A DNA stretch of 64,000 bases from Congzhengia minquanensis. Its GTDB lineage: Bacteria > Bacillota > Clostridia > UBA1381 > UBA9506. This document shows positions 1 through 7,211 of the stretch, piece by piece. Positions within the stretch are counted from its first letter, which is position 1; each line of letters opens with the position of its first letter. Below the pieces are notes generated by a model that saw nothing but the letters and a program-made list of their open reading frames with translations, searched no databases and was not told the origin of the DNA. The stretch lies in NCBI RefSeq assembly GCF_014384785.1, contig NZ_JACRSU010000001.1, positions 248,001 through 312,000 of the forward strand. Direction: 5' to 3'. The translations under genes were made by a program, and so were the position numbers.

Positions 1-2
1 GC

Positions 3-533
3 TTAGTGAACACCAACAAAATGATTCGATTCTACTCCGGCGCAACGGGCCTTAAAACCGGCTCAACCAGCGTTGCAGGCTTTTGTGTCAGCGCTTCAGC
101 CAAGCGGGACGATATGAACCTGATTGCGGTTATTATGGGCGCGCCATCCTCCAAAGAGCGGTTTGCCGATGCAACAAAGCTGTTAGATTATGGATTCGCA
201 AACTATGCCATCTCAAAATCGCTTGTCTCGGAAGACGAGCTGCCGGACGTCAAAGTGGAAAAGGGCGCACAAAGCGCGGTGGATATCGGTATGTCGCAGG
301 ACTTTAATATGCTGTTGGAAAAGGCAAAAATCAGTAATATAGAAAAGAAAATCACGCTGCCCGAATCAGTCAGCGCACCGGTGAAAGAAAACGACAAGGT
401 GGGCGAGGTAGAATTTTTTATTGACGGGGAGTCTATCGGAAAGTCCGACATTGTGGCAAAGTCTGCGGTGAAAGGCTTAGGCCCTGTGGGCATGTTTGCA
501 AAGCTTTCGGGCTATATGCTGTACGGCGAATAA
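3..533 (+). CDS. D-alanyl-D-alanine carboxypeptidase (penicillin-binding protein 5/6 type), 3' part only
   Basis: This is the C-terminal part of a serine peptidase that trims the terminal D-Ala from peptidoglycan stem peptides outside the membrane. The reading frame is open to the left edge, so the start, the signal peptide and the SxxK and SxN active-site motifs lie outside the window. The visible part has the third active-site motif KTGS (in LKTGSTSVAGF) about 20 residues in. A beta-rich region typical of the PBP5 C-terminal domain follows (roughly visible residues 80-160). The last 20 residues (GPVGMFAKLSGYMLYG) could be the usual amphipathic membrane anchor. A strong terminator follows 38 bases after the stop. 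Assignment to the S11 family is firm; which paralogue it is (for example the sporulation type DacF) cannot be decided. Confidence 0.9.
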   Translation, partial: LVNTNKMIRFYSGATGLKTGSTSVAGFCVSASAKRDDMNLIAVIMGAPSSKERFADATKLLDYGFANYAISKSLVSEDELPDVKVEKGAQSAVDIGMSQDFNMLLEKAKISNIEKKITLPESVSAPVKENDKVGEVEFFIDGESIGKSDIVAKSAVKGLGPVGMFAKLSGYMLYGE

Positions 534-570
534 AAAATATCGGGAAAATATTTGAATAAACTCTTTCAAG

Positions 571-612
571 AAACGGACAGGGCAAGATCTCTTTGCCAGC
601 TGTCCGTTTTTT
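571..612 (+). terminator. Rho-independent terminator after the carboxypeptidase gene
   Basis: The arms AAACGGACAG (571-580) and CTGTCCGTTT (600-609) pair perfectly, with an inner GGCAA/TTGCC stem, and a run of T follows. It ends the plus-strand gene and separates it from the convergent AraC gene. Confidence 0.9.
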
Positions 613-678
613 TGAATAGTGTCTTTTTTATCGTTATCCATTTTTTATGGGCTCATTCTGTTTTGAATAAATCTCTTT

Positions 679-1524
679 TTATATATTGTTTTTAAAAGCC
701 GCCCGAAACTGTGACGGTGACAATCCTGTTACCTTTTTAAAATAGCTTGAAAAGTATGTGCCGTTGCAAAATCCAACCTTTTCTGAAATTTGTCCTACCG
801 GCAAATTAGTGTTTAACACCAGCCGTTTTGCCTCGTTTATTCGCAAATTTAAAATATATTTGTGCATACTCATACCGGTATATTTAAAAAAAATCCGGTT
901 TAAATGGAATTCATGATATCCAGAGAGTGCTGCTAAATCCTTATTGTCAATATCCTCATAAAAATGATTGTGTATAAAATCAATAACAGCTTTAACTGAT
1001 TCAGAGGCATTTCCGCTGTTATATAACTGCCCGCGGTGAAGGTCGATGAGTACTTCTTTTAAAAGCGCACTGCATTTTTCGCGAAAATATTTTTTTTGCA
1101 GGGAAAATTCATCACATATTTTTTTCAGTGGAGGTAAAAACTCTGCCCCGTTCATTTGCAGCAAATGCGTGTTTAAAAACCCGCTGTTTAAAACAGATGG
1201 TGGGTTTTGTTTTACCGTGTCTAATTCGGCAGCAGAAATAGGAACATTCACCAAAAAATGCTGGTTTTCCGACTGTGTTAAATCAAAATTAAGCGAAAGT
1301 AATGAAATGCCGCTATCAGAAATAATATTATATCTGCTCCCGGCAACACAATAAAACACAGAATTTGGGATAAGGGAATAATGTTTATTTTCAATAAATA
1401 TATCAGCATTGCCAGACAAAATGTAAAACAAACGTGCGTCCCGCACAAAAACCGGATTATTGCTTGATTTATAAAAAATTTGGCCTGCAAACCTGATAAA
1501 GGGATTTAAATCGCAAAGATACAT
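679..1524 (-). CDS. AraC family transcriptional regulator
   Basis: A 281-residue one-component regulator. The N-terminal part (about 1-150) is a cupin-like sensing domain (AraC_binding type, with LFYILSGNADIFIENKHYSL). The C-terminal 100 residues hold the two helix-turn-helix units of the AraC/XylS family: the first around KDLAALSGYHEFHLNRIF, the second around VGQISEKVGFCNGTYFSSYF, followed by the usual FKKVTGLSPSQFR. I chose the ATG at 1524 because AGGTGA lies just upstream; an in-frame TTG at 1539 has no ribosome site. The gene is divergent from the five-gene operon that starts at 1636, with about 110 bases between the starts, so it most likely controls that operon. The inducer is unknown; a sugar is a guess from the family and from the neighbouring glycosidase-like gene. 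Confidence 0.9.
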   Translation of the reverse strand: MYLCDLNPFIRFAGQIFYKSSNNPVFVRDARLFYILSGNADIFIENKHYSLIPNSVFYCVAGSRYNIISDSGISLLSLNFDLTQSENQHFLVNVPISAAELDTVKQNPPSVLNSGFLNTHLLQMNGAEFLPPLKKICDEFSLQKKYFREKCSALLKEVLIDLHRGQLYNSGNASESVKAVIDFIHNHFYEDIDNKDLAALSGYHEFHLNRIFFKYTGMSMHKYILNLRINEAKRLVLNTNLPVGQISEKVGFCNGTYFSSYFKKVTGLSPSQFRAAFKNNI

Positions 1525-1585
1525 TTTATCACCTGACAAAATCTTTGTTTTATTAAAATTAAAGTTTGTTTTGTTACTTTAGATT

Positions 1586-1601
1586 ATCATATTTATATGA
1601 T
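1586..1601. promoter_or_regulatory. Inverted repeat overlapping the probable promoter of the 1636-7211 operon
   Basis: Perfect 7-base arms ATCATAT and ATATGAT are separated by TT. The right arm overlaps a possible -10 box (TATGAT, 1596-1601). A TTGTTA about 19 bases upstream could be a weak -35. The site sits between the divergent AraC gene and the operon, so it could be an operator. AraC proteins more often use direct repeats, so this is only a candidate. Confidence 0.4.
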
Positions 1602-1635
1602 AAAATCAAGAAAAAGGGAAAGGGAAATAAAAAAT

Positions 1636-2574
1636 ATGAAGTTCATGGTGGGATTGCAAACGGCAAACAATGCGTTTTTAGACCATATTATAAAAAGAAA
1701 AGAGCATATTTACGAGGTTTACTTCTCATGGGGAGATTTTGCAAACGGAAGAAACAGCCAGATAGAAAACAGTGCATTTTTGCCTTGGGACTTGCAGCAG
1801 AAGCAAATAGAGGCACTTCACAGATTGTCTCAAAACAATATCGCACTTAATCTCTTGTTTAATGCAAACTGTTACGGGCGTGACAGTCTGTCCCGTTCCT
1901 TTTTTCAAAAAATAGGCGACGCCGTTGATTATATTGTAACCCGCTTCGGACTGCAGTCTGTTACCACTACTTCGCCTTTGATTGCAAAGTTCATCAAACA
2001 GAATTTCAGCGATATAGAGGTGCGTGCCTCGGTCAACATGGGAATCGGAACCACCCAAGGTATGGACTATGTATCTAATTTATTTGACAGCTTCTATTTG
2101 CAAAGAGAACTAAACAGAAATTTTGACAAAATCGCTGCTGTGAAAAAATGGTGCGACACCCGCGGCAAGAGGCTGTATTTACTGGCCAACAGCGGCTGTT
2201 TAAATCACTGTTCCGCCCATACGTTTCACGACAATTTGGTTTCTCACGAATCTGAACTTGCAAAAATGGACAATGCTTATGCGTTTCATGGAATTTGCAG
2301 AGAATATTTAAAAAATCCGGCTCATTTAGACACTTTAATTACCGACACCAGCTTTATTCGTCCGGAAGATACCGATTTATATGCGCCTTTTGTTCCTGCT
2401 GTGAAACTGGCTACGAGAATTCATAAAAACCCTTGTTTGGTGCTGGAAAGCTACATCCGCAGGAAATATTCCGGAGATATTTTGGCGCTTTTAGAACCTG
2501 CTCACAGCATATACCCCTATGTGCTGGAAAACGGAAATCCATTGAAACTTGTGAAACTAAATGAAGAACTTTAA
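1636..2574 (+). CDS. Peptidase U32-like TIM-barrel protein, first gene of a five-gene operon
   Basis: A 312-residue protein that resembles the barrel domain of the U32 family (PrtC, RlhA, TrhP, UbiU/UbiV). Characterised members are mostly Fe-S proteins in tRNA, rRNA or quinone hydroxylation rather than proteases. Seen here: a strand-turn pattern VRASVNMGIGTTQGMDYV, a Cys motif NSGCLNHC at about residues 190-197, and the late signature TSFIRPEDTDLYAPF with VKLATRIHKNP, which recalls the xxRPEDL element of U32-like proteins. Three Cys lie in these conserved blocks. The start is the ATG at 1636, with AAAGGGAAAGGG upstream; a longer reading from 1597 has no ribosome site. It is followed after 15 bases by a glycosidase-like gene and then three Fe-S proteins. 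The substrate is unknown. Membership of the U32-like superfamily is likely; any activity is inference. Confidence 0.65.
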   Translation: MKFMVGLQTANNAFLDHIIKRKEHIYEVYFSWGDFANGRNSQIENSAFLPWDLQQKQIEALHRLSQNNIALNLLFNANCYGRDSLSRSFFQKIGDAVDYIVTRFGLQSVTTTSPLIAKFIKQNFSDIEVRASVNMGIGTTQGMDYVSNLFDSFYLQRELNRNFDKIAAVKKWCDTRGKRLYLLANSGCLNHCSAHTFHDNLVSHESELAKMDNAYAFHGICREYLKNPAHLDTLITDTSFIRPEDTDLYAPFVPAVKLATRIHKNPCLVLESYIRRKYSGDILALLEPAHSIYPYVLENGNPLKLVKLNEEL

Positions 2575-2589
2575 GAAAAGAGGGATTTT

Positions 2590-4296
2590 GTGTTCGGAAT
2601 TACATCTAACAATAAAAGAATAAAACTGCCCGTTCAAATTGAAAAAACAAATGATTATGCCTGCGTGATTGTATCAAAAGACCTTGATTACAGTAATATC
2701 CGTCAGGTGGAGGCAGATTTTTTTGGCATTGTGGCAAATACAAGCGACAGCGGATATCTGGTGCTGCCCAGAGGGGTGGGAAATCAGGACTATTCCCTGT
2801 TCTATTTTAACCGTCAAAAAGAAAATTTTGAAAGCCGCATTGCAGAGAGCAATATGCCATTCTTCGGAATAAAAACAGAACAACAGACGGTATTGGCAAT
2901 CGTTACCGGCATGCCTTACGATTACACGCTGAACATAAGTCTGAAAAATGGTAAATACCGCGTTTATCCTGTATTTAAACTTGACGGAGAATCACCCTAT
3001 GAGGATTTGAAAATAGAATACTTTTATTTGACTGGTGATGACGCAAACTATTCCGGTATGGCCAGGCGATATCGGCGCTATAAACTGGACAAAGGCGAAA
3101 TTGTGCCGCTGTCAGTGCGAATGCAGACAAATGAGGCTTTAAGTTATGCGGCAAATTCAGTAATGATTCGAATTCGCTGCGGCTGGAAGCCGGCTCCCCC
3201 GCAGGTGCTGCATCAAACCCCGGAAAACGAGCCACCCATGCATGTAGCCTGCGATTTTAACAGAGTGGGAAACTTGCTTGACGAACTAAAAACCCAGGGC
3301 GTTGACAAAGCGGAAATCTGTCTTGTGGGTTGGAATGTAAAAGGTCACGACGGAAGATGGCCCCAGGCCTTTCCTGTTTGTCAGGAATTAGGCGGAGAAG
3401 AAACATTAAAACAACTAATTTTAAAAGCGCAGAAGCTTGGCTATCAAATTACATGCCACACGAACCACACCGACCAATACGAAATAGCAGACTGTTACAA
3501 TCCCGAAAATACCCGTCGGAACCGCGCGGGAAAGCCTGTGATAAACGCCAACGGCTGGAGCGGCGGAGAAATGTTTGACCTTTGCCCGGGAATCGGACTG
3601 AAACAGGCAGAACAGGTCTTGCCAAAAGTGGCAGATTTGGGCTTTCGCGGAATTCATTACATTGATGTTTTAGGTACGGTTTATCCCCGGAAATGCTACC
3701 ATCCGGCTCATTTTGTAAATTCAAAAAAGGCGGTAGAATGTGCAAAAAAAATGTGTATCCGAGCAAAAGAACTGTTCGGCGGCATCTCTTCCGAGGGGGC
3801 ATACGACTTTTTGGCTCCGTATTTAGATTACGGTCTATACATCAGCTACTCCCGTGAAACCGGCGGACTTTGTCACAAACCAATTCCCTTTTGGCAGCTT
3901 GTTTATCATGGCACTGTTCTGAGCAATCCATACACAGACACGGTAAACAGCTCCTTTAAAGACAAAGAGATACAGCTAAAGCTAATCGAATACGGCGGCA
4001 GGCCAACGTTTTATTTTTATTCTGCCTTTATGGACAACGGCAACAACTGGATGGGGGCTGTTGACGCAAAATGCGATAACGAAACAGAGCTGGCGGCGTC
4101 TGTTTCCAAAATCAAACAAAGTTATGAAGAATATAAAAAGCTTCGTTACCTTCAAACCGCGTTTATGGAAAAGCATGAAGAAACGGAGGATAATGCGTTT
4201 GTTATAACCTATTCAAACGGCGCAATTTTAAAGGTTGATTATAATAAAGGCCATTATGAGCTGATAGAGGAAGGAAAAAGAAATGCTGACAAGTGA
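2590..4296 (+). CDS. Glycoside-hydrolase-like (beta/alpha)8 barrel protein, possibly GH101/DUF5696-related
   Basis: A 568-residue protein with a GTG start preceded by AAAGAGGGA. Residues 1-195 look like a beta-sandwich of the mutarotase type found in front of GH31-, GH36- and GH101-like barrels. Residues 200-500 look like a TIM barrel: strand ends at AEICLVGWN, YQITCHTNHTD, GFRGIHYIDVLG (Asp359) and FGGISSEGAYDF (Glu402). Asp359 and Glu402 are at strand ends and are the most plausible catalytic acids, which is inference. There is no signal peptide, so it acts in the cytoplasm. The 3' end overlaps the next gene by 14 bases, so translation is probably coupled. The family resembles DUF5696 and GH101 (endo-alpha-N-acetylgalactosaminidase) in layout, but I cannot assign a substrate. 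Confidence 0.55.
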   Translation: MFGITSNNKRIKLPVQIEKTNDYACVIVSKDLDYSNIRQVEADFFGIVANTSDSGYLVLPRGVGNQDYSLFYFNRQKENFESRIAESNMPFFGIKTEQQTVLAIVTGMPYDYTLNISLKNGKYRVYPVFKLDGESPYEDLKIEYFYLTGDDANYSGMARRYRRYKLDKGEIVPLSVRMQTNEALSYAANSVMIRIRCGWKPAPPQVLHQTPENEPPMHVACDFNRVGNLLDELKTQGVDKAEICLVGWNVKGHDGRWPQAFPVCQELGGEETLKQLILKAQKLGYQITCHTNHTDQYEIADCYNPENTRRNRAGKPVINANGWSGGEMFDLCPGIGLKQAEQVLPKVADLGFRGIHYIDVLGTVYPRKCYHPAHFVNSKKAVECAKKMCIRAKELFGGISSEGAYDFLAPYLDYGLYISYSRETGGLCHKPIPFWQLVYHGTVLSNPYTDTVNSSFKDKEIQLKLIEYGGRPTFYFYSAFMDNGNNWMGAVDAKCDNETELAASVSKIKQSYEEYKKLRYLQTAFMEKHEETEDNAFVITYSNGAILKVDYNKGHYELIEEGKRNADK

Positions 4297-5362
4297 AATG
4301 ATTAAGGCTGCTGCAAAAGCCGCAGGGGCAGACGCCTGTGGCATTGGACCTATGACCAGATTTAACGGTGCACCCGATGAAATGAATCCGCAGTTTTTGT
4401 TCCCTGAGGCCAAAAGTGTAATTGGGTTTGTGTTTCGCATCCCCCGAGGCGTGCAGCGGGGCATAGAAGAGGGAACACAGTTTTATCAATACCCATCCAT
4501 GGCATATGGCGGAATCAACGAAATCTTTGCCCCGGCAGTTTTATATCAGGTAGGCAAGGTCATTGAAGACGAAGGTTACGAAGCGTTTGTTTACCGTAAT
4601 ACCGGCGCACGGGGCGTGGTGTCCGATATGGACGGTTCCCCCGGCAACACCCTGTCACCGGAGGAGCAAATTGAAGTAAACGAAAATGCAAAAACGTCAA
4701 CCGCCCACCACAGAAGCGTTCAATTTACGCGTCCGGCAAGAAAGGGCGGCGTGGCGCCGGACTTACAGTTTCAGTTCCGGCTGGCTGCCGTAGCCTGTGG
4801 CCTGGGCGAAATCGGCTGGAGTAAAATGCTGCTTACGCCGCAGTTTGGTCCGCTGCAGCGCGTGGCATTTATCTTTACCGACGCCGAACTGGAATACGAC
4901 GAAATGTATCACGGAAAGCCGCTTTGCCGAAAATGCGGCGCCTGTGTGCGCGAATGTCCCGGGGGCTGCATTCCGGCAATCAATTCAGGAAAAACAATAA
5001 CGGTAAATTTAGACGGGAAAATCTGTGAGTGGGGCGACATCGACATGTGGAGATGCTATGCCTTTTATACTCATGCAGGCAGATATTATAATCCCTTTGT
5101 GCCGAAAGAGGTATGGGATAAAAACGAAAATCACGATCTTGACTTAATGGAAGGCTTAATCAACGTGGCAGATGAGCACGAAATTATGAAAATTTATACT
5201 GCTCTGCAAAAATACTTTCCAAGCTGGGTGGGCTATAACATGGCAAAATGCGGCGGCTGTATCCGCGCCTGCGTTTCCATGCTGGAGAAAAAAGGCGGCT
5301 GCATGGAAAATCGCTTTCATGAGCCTTTAAGAACAAAAAAAGCATGGAAGCTTGACCGATAA
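4283..5362 (+). CDS. Epoxyqueuosine-reductase-like Fe-S oxidoreductase, paralogue 1 of 3
   Basis: A 359-residue soluble protein. The N-terminus (IKAAAKAAGADACGIGPM) and the body (SVIGFVFRIPRG, ACGLGEIGWSKMLLTPQFGP) match the pattern shared by QueG and reductive dehalogenases, which use corrinoid and 4Fe-4S centres. There is one ferredoxin motif, CRKCGACVRECP (Cys215, 218, 221, 225). A second Cys set near the end is spaced C323-x2-C326-x3-C330-x9-C340, which is not a standard ferredoxin motif. Compared with the next two genes it has an extra segment of about 35 residues after residue 110, rich in polar residues. The start overlaps the end of the glycosidase-like gene. There is no Tat signal, so it is not a typical respiratory dehalogenase. 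The reaction is unknown; electron transfer to an unusual substrate is inferred from the clusters. Confidence 0.7.
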   Translation: MLTSEMIKAAAKAAGADACGIGPMTRFNGAPDEMNPQFLFPEAKSVIGFVFRIPRGVQRGIEEGTQFYQYPSMAYGGINEIFAPAVLYQVGKVIEDEGYEAFVYRNTGARGVVSDMDGSPGNTLSPEEQIEVNENAKTSTAHHRSVQFTRPARKGGVAPDLQFQFRLAAVACGLGEIGWSKMLLTPQFGPLQRVAFIFTDAELEYDEMYHGKPLCRKCGACVRECPGGCIPAINSGKTITVNLDGKICEWGDIDMWRCYAFYTHAGRYYNPFVPKEVWDKNENHDLDLMEGLINVADEHEIMKIYTALQKYFPSWVGYNMAKCGGCIRACVSMLEKKGGCMENRFHEPLRTKKAWKLDR

Positions 5363-5380
5363 AAACAGGAGGATAGCAGA

Positions 5381-6274
5381 ATGTTGACAAGTGAAAGCAT
5401 AAAGGCAAAAGCAAAAGAACTGGGAGCAGCGGTATGCGGAATCGGCCGGATTTATGAGGAAACAAACCCGCAGCGTGACCCAAGAAAAATTTTGCCTAAT
5501 GCAAAATGTATCATCGGGTTCGGTTTTTCTGTGCCGAAAGGGCTTTACAAGGCAATGGAGGCAGGCACGCAGGTTTACACCTACACTTCTATAGGCGTAA
5601 AATATATCGATGAGGAAATGGTGGAAATTTTTCTGTTAAAAATCGGCGGAATGATTGAAGATGAAGGCTATGATGCCTGCCTGCAAAAATCTGTGCCAAA
5701 TTTAAGAATTAAAGGAGATAAAACAACCAATCCCGAGGTATTTGATACCTATGAACTGATTCACGCAGAGGCGGTCGAAAGCGGAAAGCCCGTTCCAGAT
5801 GTCATCATTGATTTTGGAAAGGCAGCAAAAGCCTGCGGCTTGGGTGATGTGGGACTAAACGGAAAAATTATTAACAAAACACATGGACCATTCATGCGGT
5901 ATTGTTTTATTATTACCGATGCGCCTTTAGCCTGTGACGCTCCGCTCAAGCAGCCAAATTGCGACAAGTGCGGTGCGTGTATCAAAGCATGTCCGGGAGG
6001 CGCCGTGAGCTGGCAGGGGCTTGATACCTGGCAATGCAGTGTATATTACAAAGGCGCTCACAAATCCAATCCGTTTATGACAGAGGAATTTTTAAAAGGC
6101 GACCCGGAACGTGAGCAAATTATAAACGGCGAAAAACGGTTTGATGCAAATTCCGCCAGAGAAATTTATAAAAAAATGGACTTTCTGCCCAAAACAAATT
6201 GGGGATATTCCCCTTGCCTGTGCGGTAGAAAATGTGATATTGCCTGCTACAGGCACTTGATTGGAGAACTGTAA
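5381..6274 (+). CDS. Epoxyqueuosine-reductase-like Fe-S oxidoreductase, paralogue 2 of 3
   Basis: A 297-residue paralogue of the gene just upstream, starting 18 bases after its stop with a clear AGGAGGATAGCAG ribosome site. It keeps the same blocks: IKAKAKELGAAVCGIGRIYE at the start, CIIGFGFSVPKG, ACGLGDVGLNGKIINKTHGP, then the ferredoxin motif CDKCGACIKACP (Cys194, 197, 200, 204) and the tryptophan block DTWQCSVYYKGAHKSNPF. The C-terminal Cys set is C279-x-C281-x3-C285-x3-C289 (CGRKCDIACY). It lacks the long insert of paralogue 1. The HEAT-like tail that follows in true QueG is absent, so it is unlikely to be the tRNA enzyme itself. The tandem arrangement suggests a duplicated enzyme whose copies form a complex or act on successive intermediates; this is inference. 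Confidence 0.7.
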   Translation: MLTSESIKAKAKELGAAVCGIGRIYEETNPQRDPRKILPNAKCIIGFGFSVPKGLYKAMEAGTQVYTYTSIGVKYIDEEMVEIFLLKIGGMIEDEGYDACLQKSVPNLRIKGDKTTNPEVFDTYELIHAEAVESGKPVPDVIIDFGKAAKACGLGDVGLNGKIINKTHGPFMRYCFIITDAPLACDAPLKQPNCDKCGACIKACPGGAVSWQGLDTWQCSVYYKGAHKSNPFMTEEFLKGDPEREQIINGEKRFDANSAREIYKKMDFLPKTNWGYSPCLCGRKCDIACYRHLIGEL

Positions 6275-6275
6275 A

Positions 6276-7211
6276 ATGAAAAATGAAATTATTGCTTTAG
6301 CAAAACAAAATGGAGCAGATTTAGTTGGGTTTGCACCGGCTGAAAGGTTTGATAGCGAAAACGCTATTTTTAAAATAATGCCGGAAACAAAAACCGTCAT
6401 TGGGCTGGGCTTCCGTGTCCTGCGAGGGACATTCCGCGGAATTGAGGAAGGTACAACCTACTATCAATACACAACAATGGGTGTTGAAAACATAGAGGAA
6501 ACAATTATGCCCATGGCGCAGCTTAAAATTGCCGCATACATAGAAGAAAAAGGCTTCACTGCTATCCCACAGCGGCGGCACCAGCAAATTATGGCAGAAG
6601 AAAACAGCACCAATCCCGAGGTGGCTTATGACGCAATATACCGCAGCAGACCGCAGGAAATTCAGATGAACTTTTTAGACGCAGCAGTAAGATGCGGATT
6701 AGGAGAAAAAGGGCTGCACAATGCCCTGCTGACTGATGAATTTGGTCCGTTTGTGCGTTATTGTTTCGTATTAACAAATGTGGAAATTCCTGCAAGCAAA
6801 ATAAAAAAGCCACATTTGTGCGACAATTGTGGCGCATGCATTCACGCATGCCCCGGCAAGGCGATAGATAAAAACGGAAATGTTAACAAATGGCAATGCG
6901 CTGTGTATTATAACGGAGCAAACGGCACAAAAAATCCGTTTATGCCGCCGGACGCATTTGCAGACTTTGAAAACAGACTTGAAATTATTGCAGGCGAAGC
7001 AAAGGTGACACCGGAAACAGCCAAAAAAATTCTCGATAAAATTTACTTTTATCCGCCGGCACAACACGCCTACCAATGCTCTATCTGCGGCAGGGCATGC
7101 GATGTTAACTGTTATATTCACTTGGAAGAAAAAGGTCTGTTAACAAAAACATTTCAGTCGCCGTTCCGAAAACGAAAAGCTTGGAGCTTTTCTTTAGAAA
7201 GCTTTCGATAG
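6276..7211 (+). CDS. Epoxyqueuosine-reductase-like Fe-S oxidoreductase, paralogue 3 of 3
   Basis: A 311-residue third paralogue and last gene of the operon. The start at 6276 was chosen because GGAGA lies 8 bases upstream, inside the end of paralogue 2; only one base separates stop and start. Conserved blocks: IIALAKQNGADLVGFAPAER, TVIGLGFRVLRG, RCGLGEKGLHNALLTDEFGP, ferredoxin motif CDNCGACIHACP (Cys182, 185, 188, 192), NKWQCAVYYNGANGTKNPF and a final C268-x2-C271-x3-C275-x3-C279 set (CSICGRACDVNC). Its stop overlaps the convergent MATE gene by 18 bases, so there is no room for a dedicated terminator. It is closer to paralogue 2 than to paralogue 1, judging by the absence of the insert and the form of the last Cys set. 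Confidence 0.7.
   Translation: MKNEIIALAKQNGADLVGFAPAERFDSENAIFKIMPETKTVIGLGFRVLRGTFRGIEEGTTYYQYTTMGVENIEETIMPMAQLKIAAYIEEKGFTAIPQRRHQQIMAEENSTNPEVAYDAIYRSRPQEIQMNFLDAAVRCGLGEKGLHNALLTDEFGPFVRYCFVLTNVEIPASKIKKPHLCDNCGACIHACPGKAIDKNGNVNKWQCAVYYNGANGTKNPFMPPDAFADFENRLEIIAGEAKVTPETAKKILDKIYFYPPAQHAYQCSICGRACDVNCYIHLEEKGLLTKTFQSPFRKRKAWSFSLESFR

Noticed and set aside
4283..7211. Respiratory reductive dehalogenase cluster
   Set aside because: No Tat signal peptide, no membrane anchor gene (RdhB) and a non-standard second Cys set; the proteins look cytoplasmic.
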